Shown: in pieces, positions 25,467 through 35,070 of the stretch
Layout: each line of letters starts with the position of its first letter
Position numbering within the stretch: position 1 is the first letter of the stretch
Source: Alcanivorax sp.
Lineage (GTDB): Bacteria; Pseudomonadota; Gammaproteobacteria; Pseudomonadales; Alcanivoracaceae
Length of the DNA stretch: 64,000 nucleotides
Assembly: GCF_017794965.1 (NCBI RefSeq)
Contig: NZ_CP051240.1
Span: 2,542,001 to 2,606,000, forward strand
Direction: 5' to 3'
Notes under the pieces: model-generated
Told to the model about the DNA's origin: nothing
Databases searched by the model: none
Seen by the model: only the letters and a program-made list of their open reading frames with translations
Translations under genes and position numbers: made by a program

Positions 25467-26150
25467 TCAGCCCTGGAGAATCCGGTATAGCGCCTGGAGA
25501 TCCTTGTCGATCTTGTTCACCTTGGTCTGCAACGCGTCCACCCGGGGGTCCGGTGCAGCCTGTGCAGACACAGGGGCGGGCGCCGGGGCGGCGGGGGAAG
25601 CAGGCCGGCTGGCCAGGGCGGACACTCTGCCTGAGACAGCGTTGAGGCCAGACTCCACTTCCGCAATGCGTTTTGTCAGCGTTGCGGTTTCGCCATCGTC
25701 CTGACCGGCCTTGGCCACCGCAACACTGAGATTGCGCACCCTGGCGCTGAGTTCACGCAGGTCGTCACGGAGATTGGCGACCGCGCTGCTGTCCACCGAG
25801 CCACTGGCAACGGCATTCAGGGCGACACGTGTCGGTTTGTCAGCAGAATCTGCAACGCTGGCGGACAGCGTTGCATAATCGGCTTTCAGCTGTGCCAATT
25901 CATTGCTCAGTTGCTGCTGCCCCACCCATTGCCAAATCGCCAACAGCAAGGCAGCGACGGCCAAGCCCAATGCCAACCACACGGTGTTGGCTGACTTGCT
26001 GCGAGGTTCGCTGACCGGCTGTTGACCACGGGCGGCCTTGCGTAGTGGCACCGGTTCGCTGGCAACAGGCTCGACGGGTACCTGTACGGCGAGCACATCC
26101 TGATTGAGCCCCTGCAGGCGTCGTTTTTTATTTTCCGGCAACTTGGCCAT
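25467..26150 (-). CDS. Single-pass membrane coiled-coil protein, unknown
   Basis: A 227-residue protein: a basic, proline-rich cytoplasmic N-terminus (residues 1-53), one membrane helix (about 54-75), then a periplasmic coiled-coil region, an Ala/Pro-rich linker (PASPAAPAPAPVSAQAAP) and a second short coiled coil. I do not recognise a family. It follows a second protein of the same plan (26217-27092) and a secreted protein (27160-27705) on the same strand, suggesting an operon acting at the cell envelope. Confidence 0.72.
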   Translation of the reverse strand: MAKLPENKKRRLQGLNQDVLAVQVPVEPVASEPVPLRKAARGQQPVSEPRSKSANTVWLALGLAVAALLLAIWQWVGQQQLSNELAQLKADYATLSASVADSADKPTRVALNAVASGSVDSSAVANLRDDLRELSARVRNLSVAVAKAGQDDGETATLTKRIAEVESGLNAVSGRVSALASRPASPAAPAPAPVSAQAAPDPRVDALQTKVNKIDKDLQALYRILQG

Positions 26151-26216
26151 GACAAATTGCTCTTTGTCATTATTGTTAGGGGGAACCTGGGGCTCCCCTC
26201 CCCCGATCTACCCGAA

Positions 26217-27092
26217 TCAGCGACTTTCCAGCTGATCCAGGCGGTTGTTCACCTGCAGGCGGTAGGCGTCGAAGGCTGCCACGGCAGCTTCTGCATCATC
26301 CACTCGTCCCTCAAGTGAAGACAATGCGGCCTGCGTCTTGCTGATCTTGTTCATTTCCGCATCCAGGTTCTTCTGTTGTTTTTCTACCTGGTTCAGGTTT
26401 TCCACCAGTACATCCAGCTGCGTCTGCATCTGGCTGATCTGGGTGCGCCACTGCTGGCTGCTCTTGTTCACTGCAGAGACAGCGCTTTCCACCTGCTTCT
26501 TCAGGGACGCCGCCTCCTTGTTGATATCCGTTATCTTACCATCGACCCCCGCCTGGGCTTTTTTGACCTCTGTCACAGACGAGGACAGCGACTTCAGCTT
26601 TTTATCATGTTCAGCAATGTCTGCCCGGTTTCGCTTGTTGGCCAGATCCCACAATTTGCGAATCTCGCTGCCATTCTCGTTCAGTGCCTTGCCATGGCCG
26701 GCCACGATGTCCTGCAACTTTCCGGAGGACTGGTTGAGACTTTCGTCCGTGGCCGACAATTGGGATTCCAGGTTGCCCAGTTTCTGGGTGGATTCACTCA
26801 AGCGGTTATCCAGTTGGGCCTGCAAGGTGCCCACCTGTTTGTGGAACCACACTCCCATTACGGCGATCAAAACCACAAGGACCAGGCAGGCCGCCATCCA
26901 GCCGCCATTTCCGCCGCCACTGGCAGGCCTGGGCCCCTTGGGGCCCTCCGGTTTCCCCGGCGGCTTCCCTCCCGGCTTACCCGGGGCGGGTTTGCGGGGC
27001 GCCGTCTGCGCGGCTTTTGGGGCAGGTTTGCGGTGGTCATCCACCGATACGTCATCCAGATCTCCCAGATTGATTTCACGATCTCTTGTCAT
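26217..27092 (-). CDS. Single-pass membrane coiled-coil protein, unknown
   Basis: A 291-residue protein with a disordered N-terminus rich in Lys, Pro and Gly (PGKPGGKPPGKPEGPKGP), a membrane helix near residues 66-85, and a long periplasmic coiled coil of about 200 residues. The ATG at 27092 is preceded by AAGG; a longer frame starts eight codons earlier. The plan (short cytoplasmic tail, one helix, long coiled coil) matches its downstream neighbour, so the two may form a complex. No enzyme motif is present. Confidence 0.72.
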   Translation of the reverse strand: MTRDREINLGDLDDVSVDDHRKPAPKAAQTAPRKPAPGKPGGKPPGKPEGPKGPRPASGGGNGGWMAACLVLVVLIAVMGVWFHKQVGTLQAQLDNRLSESTQKLGNLESQLSATDESLNQSSGKLQDIVAGHGKALNENGSEIRKLWDLANKRNRADIAEHDKKLKSLSSSVTEVKKAQAGVDGKITDINKEAASLKKQVESAVSAVNKSSQQWRTQISQMQTQLDVLVENLNQVEKQQKNLDAEMNKISKTQAALSSLEGRVDDAEAAVAAFDAYRLQVNNRLDQLESR

Positions 27093-27159
27093 TACTGCAG
27101 CCTTACCTGTATGCAAACGCCAATACTACCGGAAATCACGGTGCCATGGCCGTGACGCC

Positions 27160-27705
27160 CTACTCCTGTTCGCCGCCCTGCGGCGCAAACAACGATTGCT
27201 CGGTGGCATAGTAGATCGGCTCGCCGACCTCATGTTTGCCCTCTTCGTTCTTGAGCAAAGGCAGGAAGATCACCCAGGGACGAACCTGGCGATGATCGAC
27301 CTGGGCCCACACCCCGACCACCTCTTCACCGGCATCGTTGGTAATGGTGTGCAGCCGAAACAGGGACAGCATGTCCACTTCCGGTTGCTCTTCGCCAATC
27401 TTGCGAAGCTGCATGTACAGGCCTTTGGCCCACTCTTCCGGGGGCGGGGCATCTGCGCGGTTGCCGGAATAGCCCACCGCCTTCACGTCGCCGTTAATGC
27501 TCATCAATCCGAACGGGTACATGCCGCCGGATTTGGCGATGGCTTGAAGGGACTGGCGAATGCCGGCCTGGGCCAGCTTGTCCATGTCCTGTTGTTCGCT
27601 GCTTTTTTCCTGGTTGTTTTCCGGTGTGGTTGTCGCTGGAGCCTCAGCCAGAACCGGCTGAAAAGCGCATAGAAGCAGAACCAGAACCCAAGACGGGAAC
27701 CGCAT
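27160..27705 (-). CDS. Secreted or periplasmic protein, unknown
   Basis: A 181-residue protein with a signal peptide (1-20, PVLA-EA). An acidic, Gln-rich linker is followed by a compact alpha/beta domain with QSLQAIAKSGGMYPFGLMSI and RPWVIFLPLL. I do not recognise the family. It is first in a run of three same-strand genes. Confidence 0.72.
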   Translation of the reverse strand: MRFPSWVLVLLLCAFQPVLAEAPATTTPENNQEKSSEQQDMDKLAQAGIRQSLQAIAKSGGMYPFGLMSINGDVKAVGYSGNRADAPPPEEWAKGLYMQLRKIGEEQPEVDMLSLFRLHTITNDAGEEVVGVWAQVDHRQVRPWVIFLPLLKNEEGKHEVGEPIYYATEQSLFAPQGGEQE

Positions 27706-27810
27706 ATATCACCTTTATTGTTGTGTTCTGACTCTCGTATGGACAGTCAGGGGCGCATTTATATCCCGAAACGGCACGCTATCAGAGTTACCCCAATGCC
27801 GCCATATAGC

Positions 27811-27843
27811 CACAAAAAAGGCCGCAAAGCGGCCTTTTTTGTG
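27811..27843. terminator. Terminator after sodB
   Basis: CACAAAAAAGGCCGC-AAA-GCGGCCTTTTTTGTG: a near-perfect palindrome with T-runs on both strands, directly after sodB on the - strand. Confidence 0.93.
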
Positions 27844-27878
27844 GTCTGAACGGCTCCCTGAGTCAGGGAGGCGATCAA

Positions 27879-28466
27879 TTACGCTGCAAAGTTAGCGGCA
27901 GCGAAGTCCCAGTTGATCAGGTTCCAGATGGATTCCAGATACTTGGGACGGGCATTGCGATAGTCCACGTAGTAGGCGTGCTCCCACACGTCCACGGTGA
28001 ACAGCGGGGTCTGACCCTTGCCATGAGCGATCGGGGTGTCTGCATCGTCAGTGTTGACGATTTCCAGGGAGCCATCGCTGTTCTTCACCAGCCAGGTCCA
28101 GCCAGAACCGAAGTTGCCGGTGGCCTTGGCATTGAACTGGCTCTTGAACTCGTCGAAGGAGCCGAAAGCCGTGTCGATGGCTGCAGCCAGGTCACCGCTG
28201 GGCGCACCACCGCCGTTGGGGCTCAGGCTGTTCCAGTAGAAAGTGTGGTTCCAGACCTGGGCTGCCTGGTTGAACAGACCGCCTTCAGCGCTGGCGATGA
28301 TCTCTTCCAGAGATTTGCTCTCGTTCTCGGTGCCCGCTGTCAGTTCGTTCAGCTTGGTCACATAGGCGTTGTGATGCTTGCCGTGATGAAACTCCAGAGT
28401 CTCCGCAGAGATGTGCGGTTCCAGAGCATTCTTTTCGTACGGAAGCGGCGGAAGTTCGAAAGCCAT
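27879..28466 (-). CDS. sodB: Superoxide dismutase [Fe]
   Basis: An Fe-type superoxide dismutase of 195 residues, removing superoxide in the cytoplasm. Metal ligands are in FHHGKHHNAYV (His27 region), VWNHTFYW (His74 region) and DVWEHAYYVDYRN (Asp and His near 157-161). AQVWNHTFYWNSL, with Gln before the VWNH, is the iron-type pattern. The ATG at 28466 follows AGGGGAA; longer frames extend into the leader. It is divergent from the thiolase gene. Confidence 0.96.
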   Translation of the reverse strand: MAFELPPLPYEKNALEPHISAETLEFHHGKHHNAYVTKLNELTAGTENESKSLEEIIASAEGGLFNQAAQVWNHTFYWNSLSPNGGGAPSGDLAAAIDTAFGSFDEFKSQFNAKATGNFGSGWTWLVKNSDGSLEIVNTDDADTPIAHGKGQTPLFTVDVWEHAYYVDYRNARPKYLESIWNLINWDFAAANFAA

Positions 28467-28491
28467 AGTCATTTCCCCTGACATTGTGTGT

Positions 28492-28511
28492 CCTGTTGCC
28501 TGTGCAACAGG
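28492..28511 (-). promoter_or_regulatory. Hairpin in the sodB leader
   Basis: CCTGTTGC-CTGT-GCAACAGG is a perfect 8-bp stem 25 bases before the sodB ATG. It could affect mRNA stability or translation. The rest of the 300-bp divergent region to the thiolase ATG shows no other clear element. Confidence 0.35.
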
Positions 28512-28769
28512 TGCGTATTTGTCCGCCAACAGCGCATGGCAGCGGTCGGCGGGTGAATGATAATAACAAGCTACCGGTAACAATCTCCACCTTGCAGAGG
28601 GCGGGCCTCTTGCCGCTATAGGCTTACGCTATATGCAAAACCCAAACGTGACCGGCAGGTCCATGAGACTTGGGGCATGCCGCCCTTGTTTCAAGTACAA
28701 TGCGCCCCAATTTTTCATGATTCACGCTTTGCTGAACGTGAAGCCAGTCAACCTCGGCAGGAGAAAAAC

Positions 28770-29951
28770 ATGTCTGATGATGCCATCGTTATTGTAAACG
28801 GCGCCCGTACCGCCATGGGCGGCTTCCAGGGTTCGCTGTCCGGCGCCAGCGCCACCGAGCTGGGTGCAGTATCCATCCGTGAAGCCGTATCCCGTGCCGG
28901 CCTGAAGCCGGAAGACGTACAGGAAGTCATCATGGGCTGTGTCCTGCCCGCCGGCCTCAAGCAAGGTCCGGCTCGTCAGGCCATGCGTCAGGCCGGCCTG
29001 CCCGACAATGTGGGTGCGACCACCATCAACAAGCTGTGTGGCTCCGGCATGAAAGCCACCATGTTTGCCTACGATTCCATCAAGGCCGGCACCAACGATA
29101 TCGTGGTTTCCGGCGGCATGGAGTCCATGACCAATGCGCCCTACGTGCTGGACAAGGCCCGCAGCGGCATGCGCATGGGCCATGGTCAGGTTTACGACCA
29201 CATGTTCCTGGATGGTCTGGAAGATGCCGAAACCGGCCGTCTGATGGGCTCCTTCGCTCAGGAAGTCGCTGACAAGCGCAGCATCACCCGCGAAGACATG
29301 GACAACTACGCCATCGAATCTCTCAAGCGTGCCCAGGCCGCCATCGAAAACGGCTGGTTCAAAGACGAGATCACTCCCGTCACCATCAAGACCCGCAAAG
29401 GCGAAGTGGTGGTAGACACCGACGAGCAGCCCGGCAACGCCAACATCGACAAGATCCCGACCCTGCGTCCGGCCTTCGCCAAAGACGGTACCGTGACCGC
29501 TGCCAACGCCAGCTCCATCTCCGATGGGGCCTCCGCGCTGGTGCTGGCCCGCGAATCCGTAGCCAGTGAACGTGGCCTGCAGCCGCTGGCGCGGGTTCTG
29601 GCTCATGCCACCAACAGCATGCATCCGGGTGAGTTCACCCTGGCGCCGATCGGTGCCACCGAAGCGGTACTGAAGAAGGTGGGCTGGAGCGTTGACGACG
29701 TGGATCTGTTCGAGATCAACGAAGCCTTCGCCATGGTCGCCATGATGCCGATGATTGACCTGGGCATCCCCCACGAGAAGGTCAACATTCACGGCGGCGC
29801 TTGCGCTTTGGGTCACCCGGTAGGTTCCACGGGTTCTCGCATCATCCTCACCCTGATCCACGCGCTCAAGCGCACCGGCGGCAAGCGCGGTGTAGCCAGT
29901 CTGTGCATTGGTGGCGGCGAAGCGACGGCGGTGGCCATTGAGCTGGCGTAA
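28770..29951 (+). CDS. Acetyl-CoA C-acetyltransferase (thiolase)
   Basis: A type II biosynthetic-style thiolase of 393 residues that condenses two acetyl-CoA (or cleaves acetoacetyl-CoA). The acylated Cys is in NKLCGSGMKA near residue 89; NEAFA and GGACALGHPVGSTGSR hold the catalytic His residues; a second Cys is in SLCIGGGEATA. The ATG at 28770 follows AGGAG at 6 bases. No phaB or phaC is adjacent, so a role in PHA, ketone-body or beta-oxidation metabolism is open. Confidence 0.93.
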   Translation: MSDDAIVIVNGARTAMGGFQGSLSGASATELGAVSIREAVSRAGLKPEDVQEVIMGCVLPAGLKQGPARQAMRQAGLPDNVGATTINKLCGSGMKATMFAYDSIKAGTNDIVVSGGMESMTNAPYVLDKARSGMRMGHGQVYDHMFLDGLEDAETGRLMGSFAQEVADKRSITREDMDNYAIESLKRAQAAIENGWFKDEITPVTIKTRKGEVVVDTDEQPGNANIDKIPTLRPAFAKDGTVTAANASSISDGASALVLARESVASERGLQPLARVLAHATNSMHPGEFTLAPIGATEAVLKKVGWSVDDVDLFEINEAFAMVAMMPMIDLGIPHEKVNIHGGACALGHPVGSTGSRIILTLIHALKRTGGKRGVASLCIGGGEATAVAIELA

Positions 29952-29980
29952 GAAGCCAGACACTGGACATTGATGCCTGA

Positions 29981-30013
29981 CAAAAACGGGGCCTTTGGGC
30001 CCCGTTTTTTTGT
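29981..30013 (+). terminator. Terminator after the thiolase gene
   Basis: AAACGGGGCC-TTT-GGCCCCGTTTTTTTG, 30 bp after the stop. Confidence 0.93.
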
Positions 30014-30177
30014 GCCGCTGCGCGGCTGCATCAGGCTTCATGCAATACGGGAAAGTTTTTTCGTCGTAGGAGTCTGCCTGCAGGCGATGTTGGAGATCTT
30101 CGAGGACAATCGCTCCAGGCAAGTTATTCGCTGCGCTCACCCTTCGGGCCGCACTCCGGCCCTATCTTCGAACAGGC

Positions 30178-30318
30178 TTTCTGGAATCCTTACCTCGCCC
30201 AGGCTCGGATCGCTTGCAGGCAAGCTCCTACAGCGGCTTCGTAGAAATGAGAGAGGTCGGGAACTTTTAGGTTTTACCCAATCCACAGTCCAAGCTTGTA
30301 GCTTGTAGCTTGTAGCTC
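30178..30318 (+). repeat. Composite intergenic repeat, copy 1
   Basis: Order: TTTCTGGAATCCTTACCTCG, CTCGGATCGC, a REP-like TTGCAGGCAAGCTCCTACAG, CGGCTTCGTAGAAA, GGGAACTTTT, then 3-4 AGCTTGT heptamers. The same ordered blocks occur at 42919-43115 and 58083-58457, with a partial copy at 61563-61702. The 544-bp gap after the thiolase gene contains this, the terminator and REP-like remnants (30065-30150), but no gene. Confidence 0.85.
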
Positions 30319-30495
30319 ATTATCCCCCAACCCATTGATCTGCAAGCCTTTCCTTCCTGGCAAACCTCTCCTGCTTAAAACTCTGTTGCACTTTAAACCG
30401 CAAATTGCCCGTGCGGCGTATACGCAAGAACCGTGTTCACCTGTACCCTGACCGGCTAGTCATCAGTTTGGGTTGGGATCATTCCCGGGAGCACC

Positions 30496-32307
30496 ATGAC
30501 AGCATTACCCGTTATCACCGCCATGGGCGGCATCAATGCGGCCGGCCGCAGCGCCCTGCATTTCGGTTTTCAGCGTCTGATTTTCGACTCGCTCCCGGAG
30601 ATCCAGCGCCAGGCCACCCTGCGCGCGCTTGCCCAGCTCACCGACCGTGCCGATGACACACAACTCAATGGCACCCTGATTCGTGCTCTCCCTGAAGAGT
30701 ACCGCCTGCATGCCGCCATCAGTGGCACCAGCGACATTCCCGTTACCCTGGAAATGCGCAACATGGACCTGCCTGACCCGCTACCCGCTGGCTGGCAGGT
30801 CACCCCTCTCGACAAGCGTCGCAGCCGCGTGACCCTGCCCGCCGGGCTGGGCATGAACGTGCCGCTGGACGCTCCGCGCCGTGTCAGCGCCGCCGGCCAG
30901 CTGCCGGACGGGTTTGATCCCGGCGCCCTGTATGCGTCCCGCAATCATCCCCGTGCCCTGCAGATGGCCATCTTTGCCATCAGCGACGCCCTGGGAGATC
31001 TGGGTATCGACTGGGCCACCGTCGCCGGCCGGGTGCGCCCGGATCAGGTTGCGGTTTATGCCAGTAACGCCATGTCCCAGATGGATGACAGCGGACTGGG
31101 CGGCGTCATGCGCTTTCCACCCAACGGTCACCGCATCACCTCCAAACAGGTTCCGCTGGGCCTGGGGGAAATGACCGCCGACTTCCTCAACGCCTATGTG
31201 CTGCATTCCGTGGGCACCACGGGCGGTATGCTCGGCGCCTGTGCCACCTTTTTATACAATCTGGAAAAAGGGGTTCAGGCCATTCGCAGCGGCAAGGTGC
31301 GCATTGCCATTGTTGGCACCAGTGAAGCTCCCCTGGTACCGGAGATCATGGAAGGCTATCGCGCCATGGGGGCGCTGGCGGAAGACCAGGAACTGGCGGC
31401 GCTGGACGACACTCCACATGCGGATGTGCGCCGCGCCTGTCGCCCGTTTTCTGACAACTGCGGCTTCACCATGGCCGAGTCCGCCCAGTTCACAATCCTC
31501 ATGGATGACAGCCTGGCACTGGAGCTCGGCGCGGATATTCTTGGCGCGGTACCGGATGTGTTCATCCATGCGGATGGCGCCAAGAAGTCCATCTCTGCGC
31601 CCGGCGTAGGCAACTACCTGACCATGGGCAAAGCCGCCGCCCTTACTCGTCAGCTGATCGGCGAAGCAGGTTTGCAGCAGCACAGTTTTGTCCATGCCCA
31701 TGGCACCGGCACACCGCAAAACCGGGTGACCGAATCCGTAATTCTGGACCGCACTGCGGAGGCTTTCGGGATTCAGCAATGGCCCGTGGTGGGCATCAAA
31801 TCCTACGTGGGCCATTCCCTGGGCAGTGCCGGCGGTGACCAGCTTGCTGCGGCGCTGGGCAGCTTTACCCGAGGCGTTCTGCCGGGCATTCGCACCATTG
31901 ATCACATTGCCAACGACGTACACCGCAACCGACTCAATTTCTGTCTGGATCACCAACCACAGGACGGCCTGCAGGCCAGCCTGATCAACTCCAAGGGATT
32001 TGGCGGCAACAACGCCACTGCCGTGGCCCTGTCCGGCAGCATCACCGAAGCCATGCTACGCCAGCGCCATGGCGAGAAAGCCATGACCGCCTGGCAGCAT
32101 GCCCGGGAGGTCACCCTGGGCAGCAAGGCCCGCTTTGCCGAGCACTGCATCAGCGAAGCACCCACGCCGATATACCGTTTTAACGAAGGGGTGTTGGGCG
32201 ACGAGCACGTGGCCCTGAACGGCCAATCCGTACGTTTCAATGGGGGCACGGATATGCCCTTCGACGATGATCCTGGCCTGCGGGAATTCCAGCTCAAGTG
32301 CGATTGA
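30496..32307 (+). CDS. Beta-ketoacyl-ACP synthase, FabY-like
   Basis: A 603-residue ketosynthase, longer than FabB/FabF (about 410) because of a roughly 190-residue N-terminal extension. The catalytic Cys is in LGACATFLYN near residue 248, and the two His are in HAHGTGTPQN and VGHSLGSAGG. Length and motifs match FabY of Pseudomonas aeruginosa, which starts fatty acid synthesis from acetyl-CoA and malonyl-ACP in place of FabH. Gene loss of FabH cannot be tested here. The ATG follows CCGGGAGCACC. Monocistronic. Confidence 0.82.
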   Translation: MTALPVITAMGGINAAGRSALHFGFQRLIFDSLPEIQRQATLRALAQLTDRADDTQLNGTLIRALPEEYRLHAAISGTSDIPVTLEMRNMDLPDPLPAGWQVTPLDKRRSRVTLPAGLGMNVPLDAPRRVSAAGQLPDGFDPGALYASRNHPRALQMAIFAISDALGDLGIDWATVAGRVRPDQVAVYASNAMSQMDDSGLGGVMRFPPNGHRITSKQVPLGLGEMTADFLNAYVLHSVGTTGGMLGACATFLYNLEKGVQAIRSGKVRIAIVGTSEAPLVPEIMEGYRAMGALAEDQELAALDDTPHADVRRACRPFSDNCGFTMAESAQFTILMDDSLALELGADILGAVPDVFIHADGAKKSISAPGVGNYLTMGKAAALTRQLIGEAGLQQHSFVHAHGTGTPQNRVTESVILDRTAEAFGIQQWPVVGIKSYVGHSLGSAGGDQLAAALGSFTRGVLPGIRTIDHIANDVHRNRLNFCLDHQPQDGLQASLINSKGFGGNNATAVALSGSITEAMLRQRHGEKAMTAWQHAREVTLGSKARFAEHCISEAPTPIYRFNEGVLGDEHVALNGQSVRFNGGTDMPFDDDPGLREFQLKCD

Positions 32308-32445
32308 GCCGGGTTGCAGATACCCGCATCCCATGACGACTGTTTCCTGGTGATTGTCATGGGGCGGGCTATTTGCTGTAGGCGACTCGAAGCGTTGCGT
32401 TGCAACCTGCGACTTGAAACTTGCCAATTCTGCCCCTGATCCGAG

Positions 32446-35070
32446 TTACTCCACCGCCACCCCAAACGCCGGTGAGGCCCAGCCCTGACGGGACCCGCTG
32501 GCGTCGGTGCGAATCATCTCGCCGCCATGGATCACCTGCTCAGCATCACCGTATTGCAACCAGGTCAGGGTACGGGTCACACCCTGACCCGGGCGGCTGT
32601 AATCACAGACACCCTGCGGGAAGATCTCCGCCACCTGTTGTGCAAACCCCTGCGCATCCATCGCCAGCGGATAGTCTGCCGGATCCACCGGCTTGAGCTG
32701 ACACTTGTTGGTGAGGGTACGGATATCATCCCCCGCGACGGTACGGGGGGTCCCGAAACGGGTCTGAATCAGTAATGCTTGAAGCTCCACCAAGGGTTCG
32801 GTCAGCGGGGACAACAGCTCACCCAGGGTATCCGACAGCTCCCCCGGAAGGGGCAGCGACGACACCACCGGCAGCTCCCCCACATCCAACCCACACACCT
32901 GCCCGGTCACCGCATCCACCACAAGCCCGGCTTCTGCCGGGGGCGGCGGCAACAGGGACAGATCCAGACCGGGAAGGATCGGATCCGGGTATAGCAGGTT
33001 GCCCGTCAGGGGCACGATCGGCCCCTCCGGCGAAAACAGGGAAGACACGGACAGACAACGGTCACGGGCATACAGCGGTTTGTTTGCCACCACTTTCTCC
33101 GCCACGCTCAGATCGCGATGGTCCTCCTCCATTTCTGACAACCACAGGTCCATGGCCAGCAGCGCCTCGGTGGTATAGACCGTATCGCCAATCAAGGGAG
33201 CGACGCCGTACCAGATCACATGGTTGTCGGCATGGCCCTGGACCGCTTCCAGCCGCGCACGCATTTGCCAGGAGTGGTAGGCATCGTGGGCAATACCCGG
33301 GTCAGGGCCACGCAAATCAATGATCGGCACGTTGGCCAGGTGCTCCGCCGTATTGATGGCCCCGGTGCGGTAGGCATTCTGCAATGCCTGGCTATCGGCC
33401 ACGGTACGCTCTGGCTGGTAATCAATGTCCACAGACAGCCCCCCGATCTCGCGGTTGAGCTTGAGAAACTGCTCCCCGGTGATCAGACCGGCCTGAAGGG
33501 ATTTCAGGCCGTATTGCACGCCAACGTTATCCAGTGGAATACCGCCAAAGCCCTTGCCCAGCAGTTGTTCGTTGGGACTCCACACCTCCACTGCACGGGG
33601 ACCAAACTGGCTCTTCATAAAATCCAGCAAGCCACAGCGCAGGCCGTCCGGGCGTTCCCGGGCATCATAGACCGGGACACCATCTGCCAGGCCCGGGCAG
33701 CTTTGCTGATCAGGATAGGCCGATGGAAAAAACGCCAGGTCGGAAACCAGCGGATTCAGGGGCAGATGACCATAGAATGCGGACCACTGCACAACCGGAA
33801 TCACCTGCGAGGAAAGCAGGCTGGCGAATACGTTCTGAAAATCGTCAGCCTCCATGGCCAACTGGTTACCGAAGTAGTTACTCAGCAGGTTGTAGTCAGC
33901 AAACTGCGTGGCCGTGGTCCATACATCCGGATAAGAACACTGCACAATCAGTCCCTGGTAAATGCCCGGATACGCGTTGGCCACATGCTGCTGCGTGATG
34001 GACCCGCCGGAGCAGCCGGTGCCAATGGTGTAGCGAATTTCCCCGTACTGTTCGACGATCCGCTCCTTGGCCATCATCAGGGATTCAGCGGCAGTCACCA
34101 GGTTGGCGTTGTGGCCCAGATTACCCTGGGCGGTGGACAGCGTCATGAAACCGCGCCCCAGGGCCGTGGTAATACTGTCCCCCAGAAGCACCTCGGCACC
34201 GGCCGGGGCCGTACCGGCAATATCCCCTTCTGGAGGCGCCCCCATGCCATAACTGACCCCCACGTTACCGCCATGATGAATCAGCAGCTTGCCATTCCAC
34301 TGCGGTTGGGGTTCAAGGCTGTTCCAGGGCTGGTCTGGCTGATACAACGCCATGATCAGGTAACGGTCACGATTCTGCACCCCTTCCTCAACCCGGATGA
34401 TAAAAGGCACCTCCACTCCCTGGTCCGTGGTGACCTGGGCAATCGCCTCCTGAGCCGGCGGGTTGGCCGGATCATAGGGCAACATGCTGTCTGGCAAGCC
34501 GGGGTTCTGCGGGTCGAAGCCCGTGATCAAGGCCTGTAACCGGTCTGCGGGCACATACTTGAACGAATACTCAGCAGGCTGGTTGCACTGGTCATCCACC
34601 GCAGCAGAGTTGGTGCATTGCCAGGGCTGTATCTGTGGCCCGGATATTACCGGCCCGCCGTTGGGGTGATTGATGATCTGCCGCTCCAGAAACTCACCAT
34701 TACCCAGCACCACGCGAAGGGTGTTGCTGCCCGGAACGAGCCCCTCCACCAACCCCCTGCGCGCCCCGGCGTCCGTTGCCACCAGCGGGGTAGCCACCGG
34801 TTCCCCGTTAAGTAACATCTTCAGCTCATCCAGCTGTTCTGACTGAGTGGCCACAACCTCCACCAAAGCATCTCCGCCACTTATCAGGTCAGCCCGGTTG
34901 GACAACACACGGATTTCACCCTCACCCTGACCGGGCGCATCGGGTTGATTCGGGACGGGATCAGGGTTATCCGAGGCGGGTGCCAGGGGCACCGTGGCGG
35001 ATGAACCACCACCACCGCAGGCGGCGAGCACCGCACCCAGCGTGATCACGCTCAGCATACGTAACATCAT
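32446..35070 (-). CDS. Large lipoprotein with alpha/beta-hydrolase features (possibly DUF6351)
   Basis: An 874-residue lipoprotein: lipobox LAAC with Cys at residue 18, then a Gly/Ser/Pro linker, an Ig-like N-terminal region, and a long catalytic-looking domain. GTGCSGGSITQQ fits a nucleophile elbow (G-x-S-G-G), as in tannase/feruloyl-esterase-like hydrolases; DPGIAHDAYHSWQMR and a later HADNHVIWY supply candidate Asp and His. An insertion rich in Leu and Pro lies near residue 700. I believe this is the DUF6351 group but am not certain. The ATG at 35070 follows GGGAGCC. A secreted or outer-membrane esterase is likely; the substrate is unknown. It is divergent from the PLD gene. Confidence 0.75.
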   Translation of the reverse strand: MMLRMLSVITLGAVLAACGGGGSSATVPLAPASDNPDPVPNQPDAPGQGEGEIRVLSNRADLISGGDALVEVVATQSEQLDELKMLLNGEPVATPLVATDAGARRGLVEGLVPGSNTLRVVLGNGEFLERQIINHPNGGPVISGPQIQPWQCTNSAAVDDQCNQPAEYSFKYVPADRLQALITGFDPQNPGLPDSMLPYDPANPPAQEAIAQVTTDQGVEVPFIIRVEEGVQNRDRYLIMALYQPDQPWNSLEPQPQWNGKLLIHHGGNVGVSYGMGAPPEGDIAGTAPAGAEVLLGDSITTALGRGFMTLSTAQGNLGHNANLVTAAESLMMAKERIVEQYGEIRYTIGTGCSGGSITQQHVANAYPGIYQGLIVQCSYPDVWTTATQFADYNLLSNYFGNQLAMEADDFQNVFASLLSSQVIPVVQWSAFYGHLPLNPLVSDLAFFPSAYPDQQSCPGLADGVPVYDARERPDGLRCGLLDFMKSQFGPRAVEVWSPNEQLLGKGFGGIPLDNVGVQYGLKSLQAGLITGEQFLKLNREIGGLSVDIDYQPERTVADSQALQNAYRTGAINTAEHLANVPIIDLRGPDPGIAHDAYHSWQMRARLEAVQGHADNHVIWYGVAPLIGDTVYTTEALLAMDLWLSEMEEDHRDLSVAEKVVANKPLYARDRCLSVSSLFSPEGPIVPLTGNLLYPDPILPGLDLSLLPPPPAEAGLVVDAVTGQVCGLDVGELPVVSSLPLPGELSDTLGELLSPLTEPLVELQALLIQTRFGTPRTVAGDDIRTLTNKCQLKPVDPADYPLAMDAQGFAQQVAEIFPQGVCDYSRPGQGVTRTLTWLQYGDAEQVIHGGEMIRTDASGSRQGWASPAFGVAVE

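Noticed and set aside
26338..27672. 444-residue frame opposite the envelope cluster
   Set aside because: It spans two genes on the other strand and their spacer; the - strand frames have good starts, membrane helices and a signal peptide.
33220..34539. 439-residue frame opposite the large lipoprotein
   Set aside because: Antisense shadow with no recognisable motif; the sense frame has a lipobox and a hydrolase motif.
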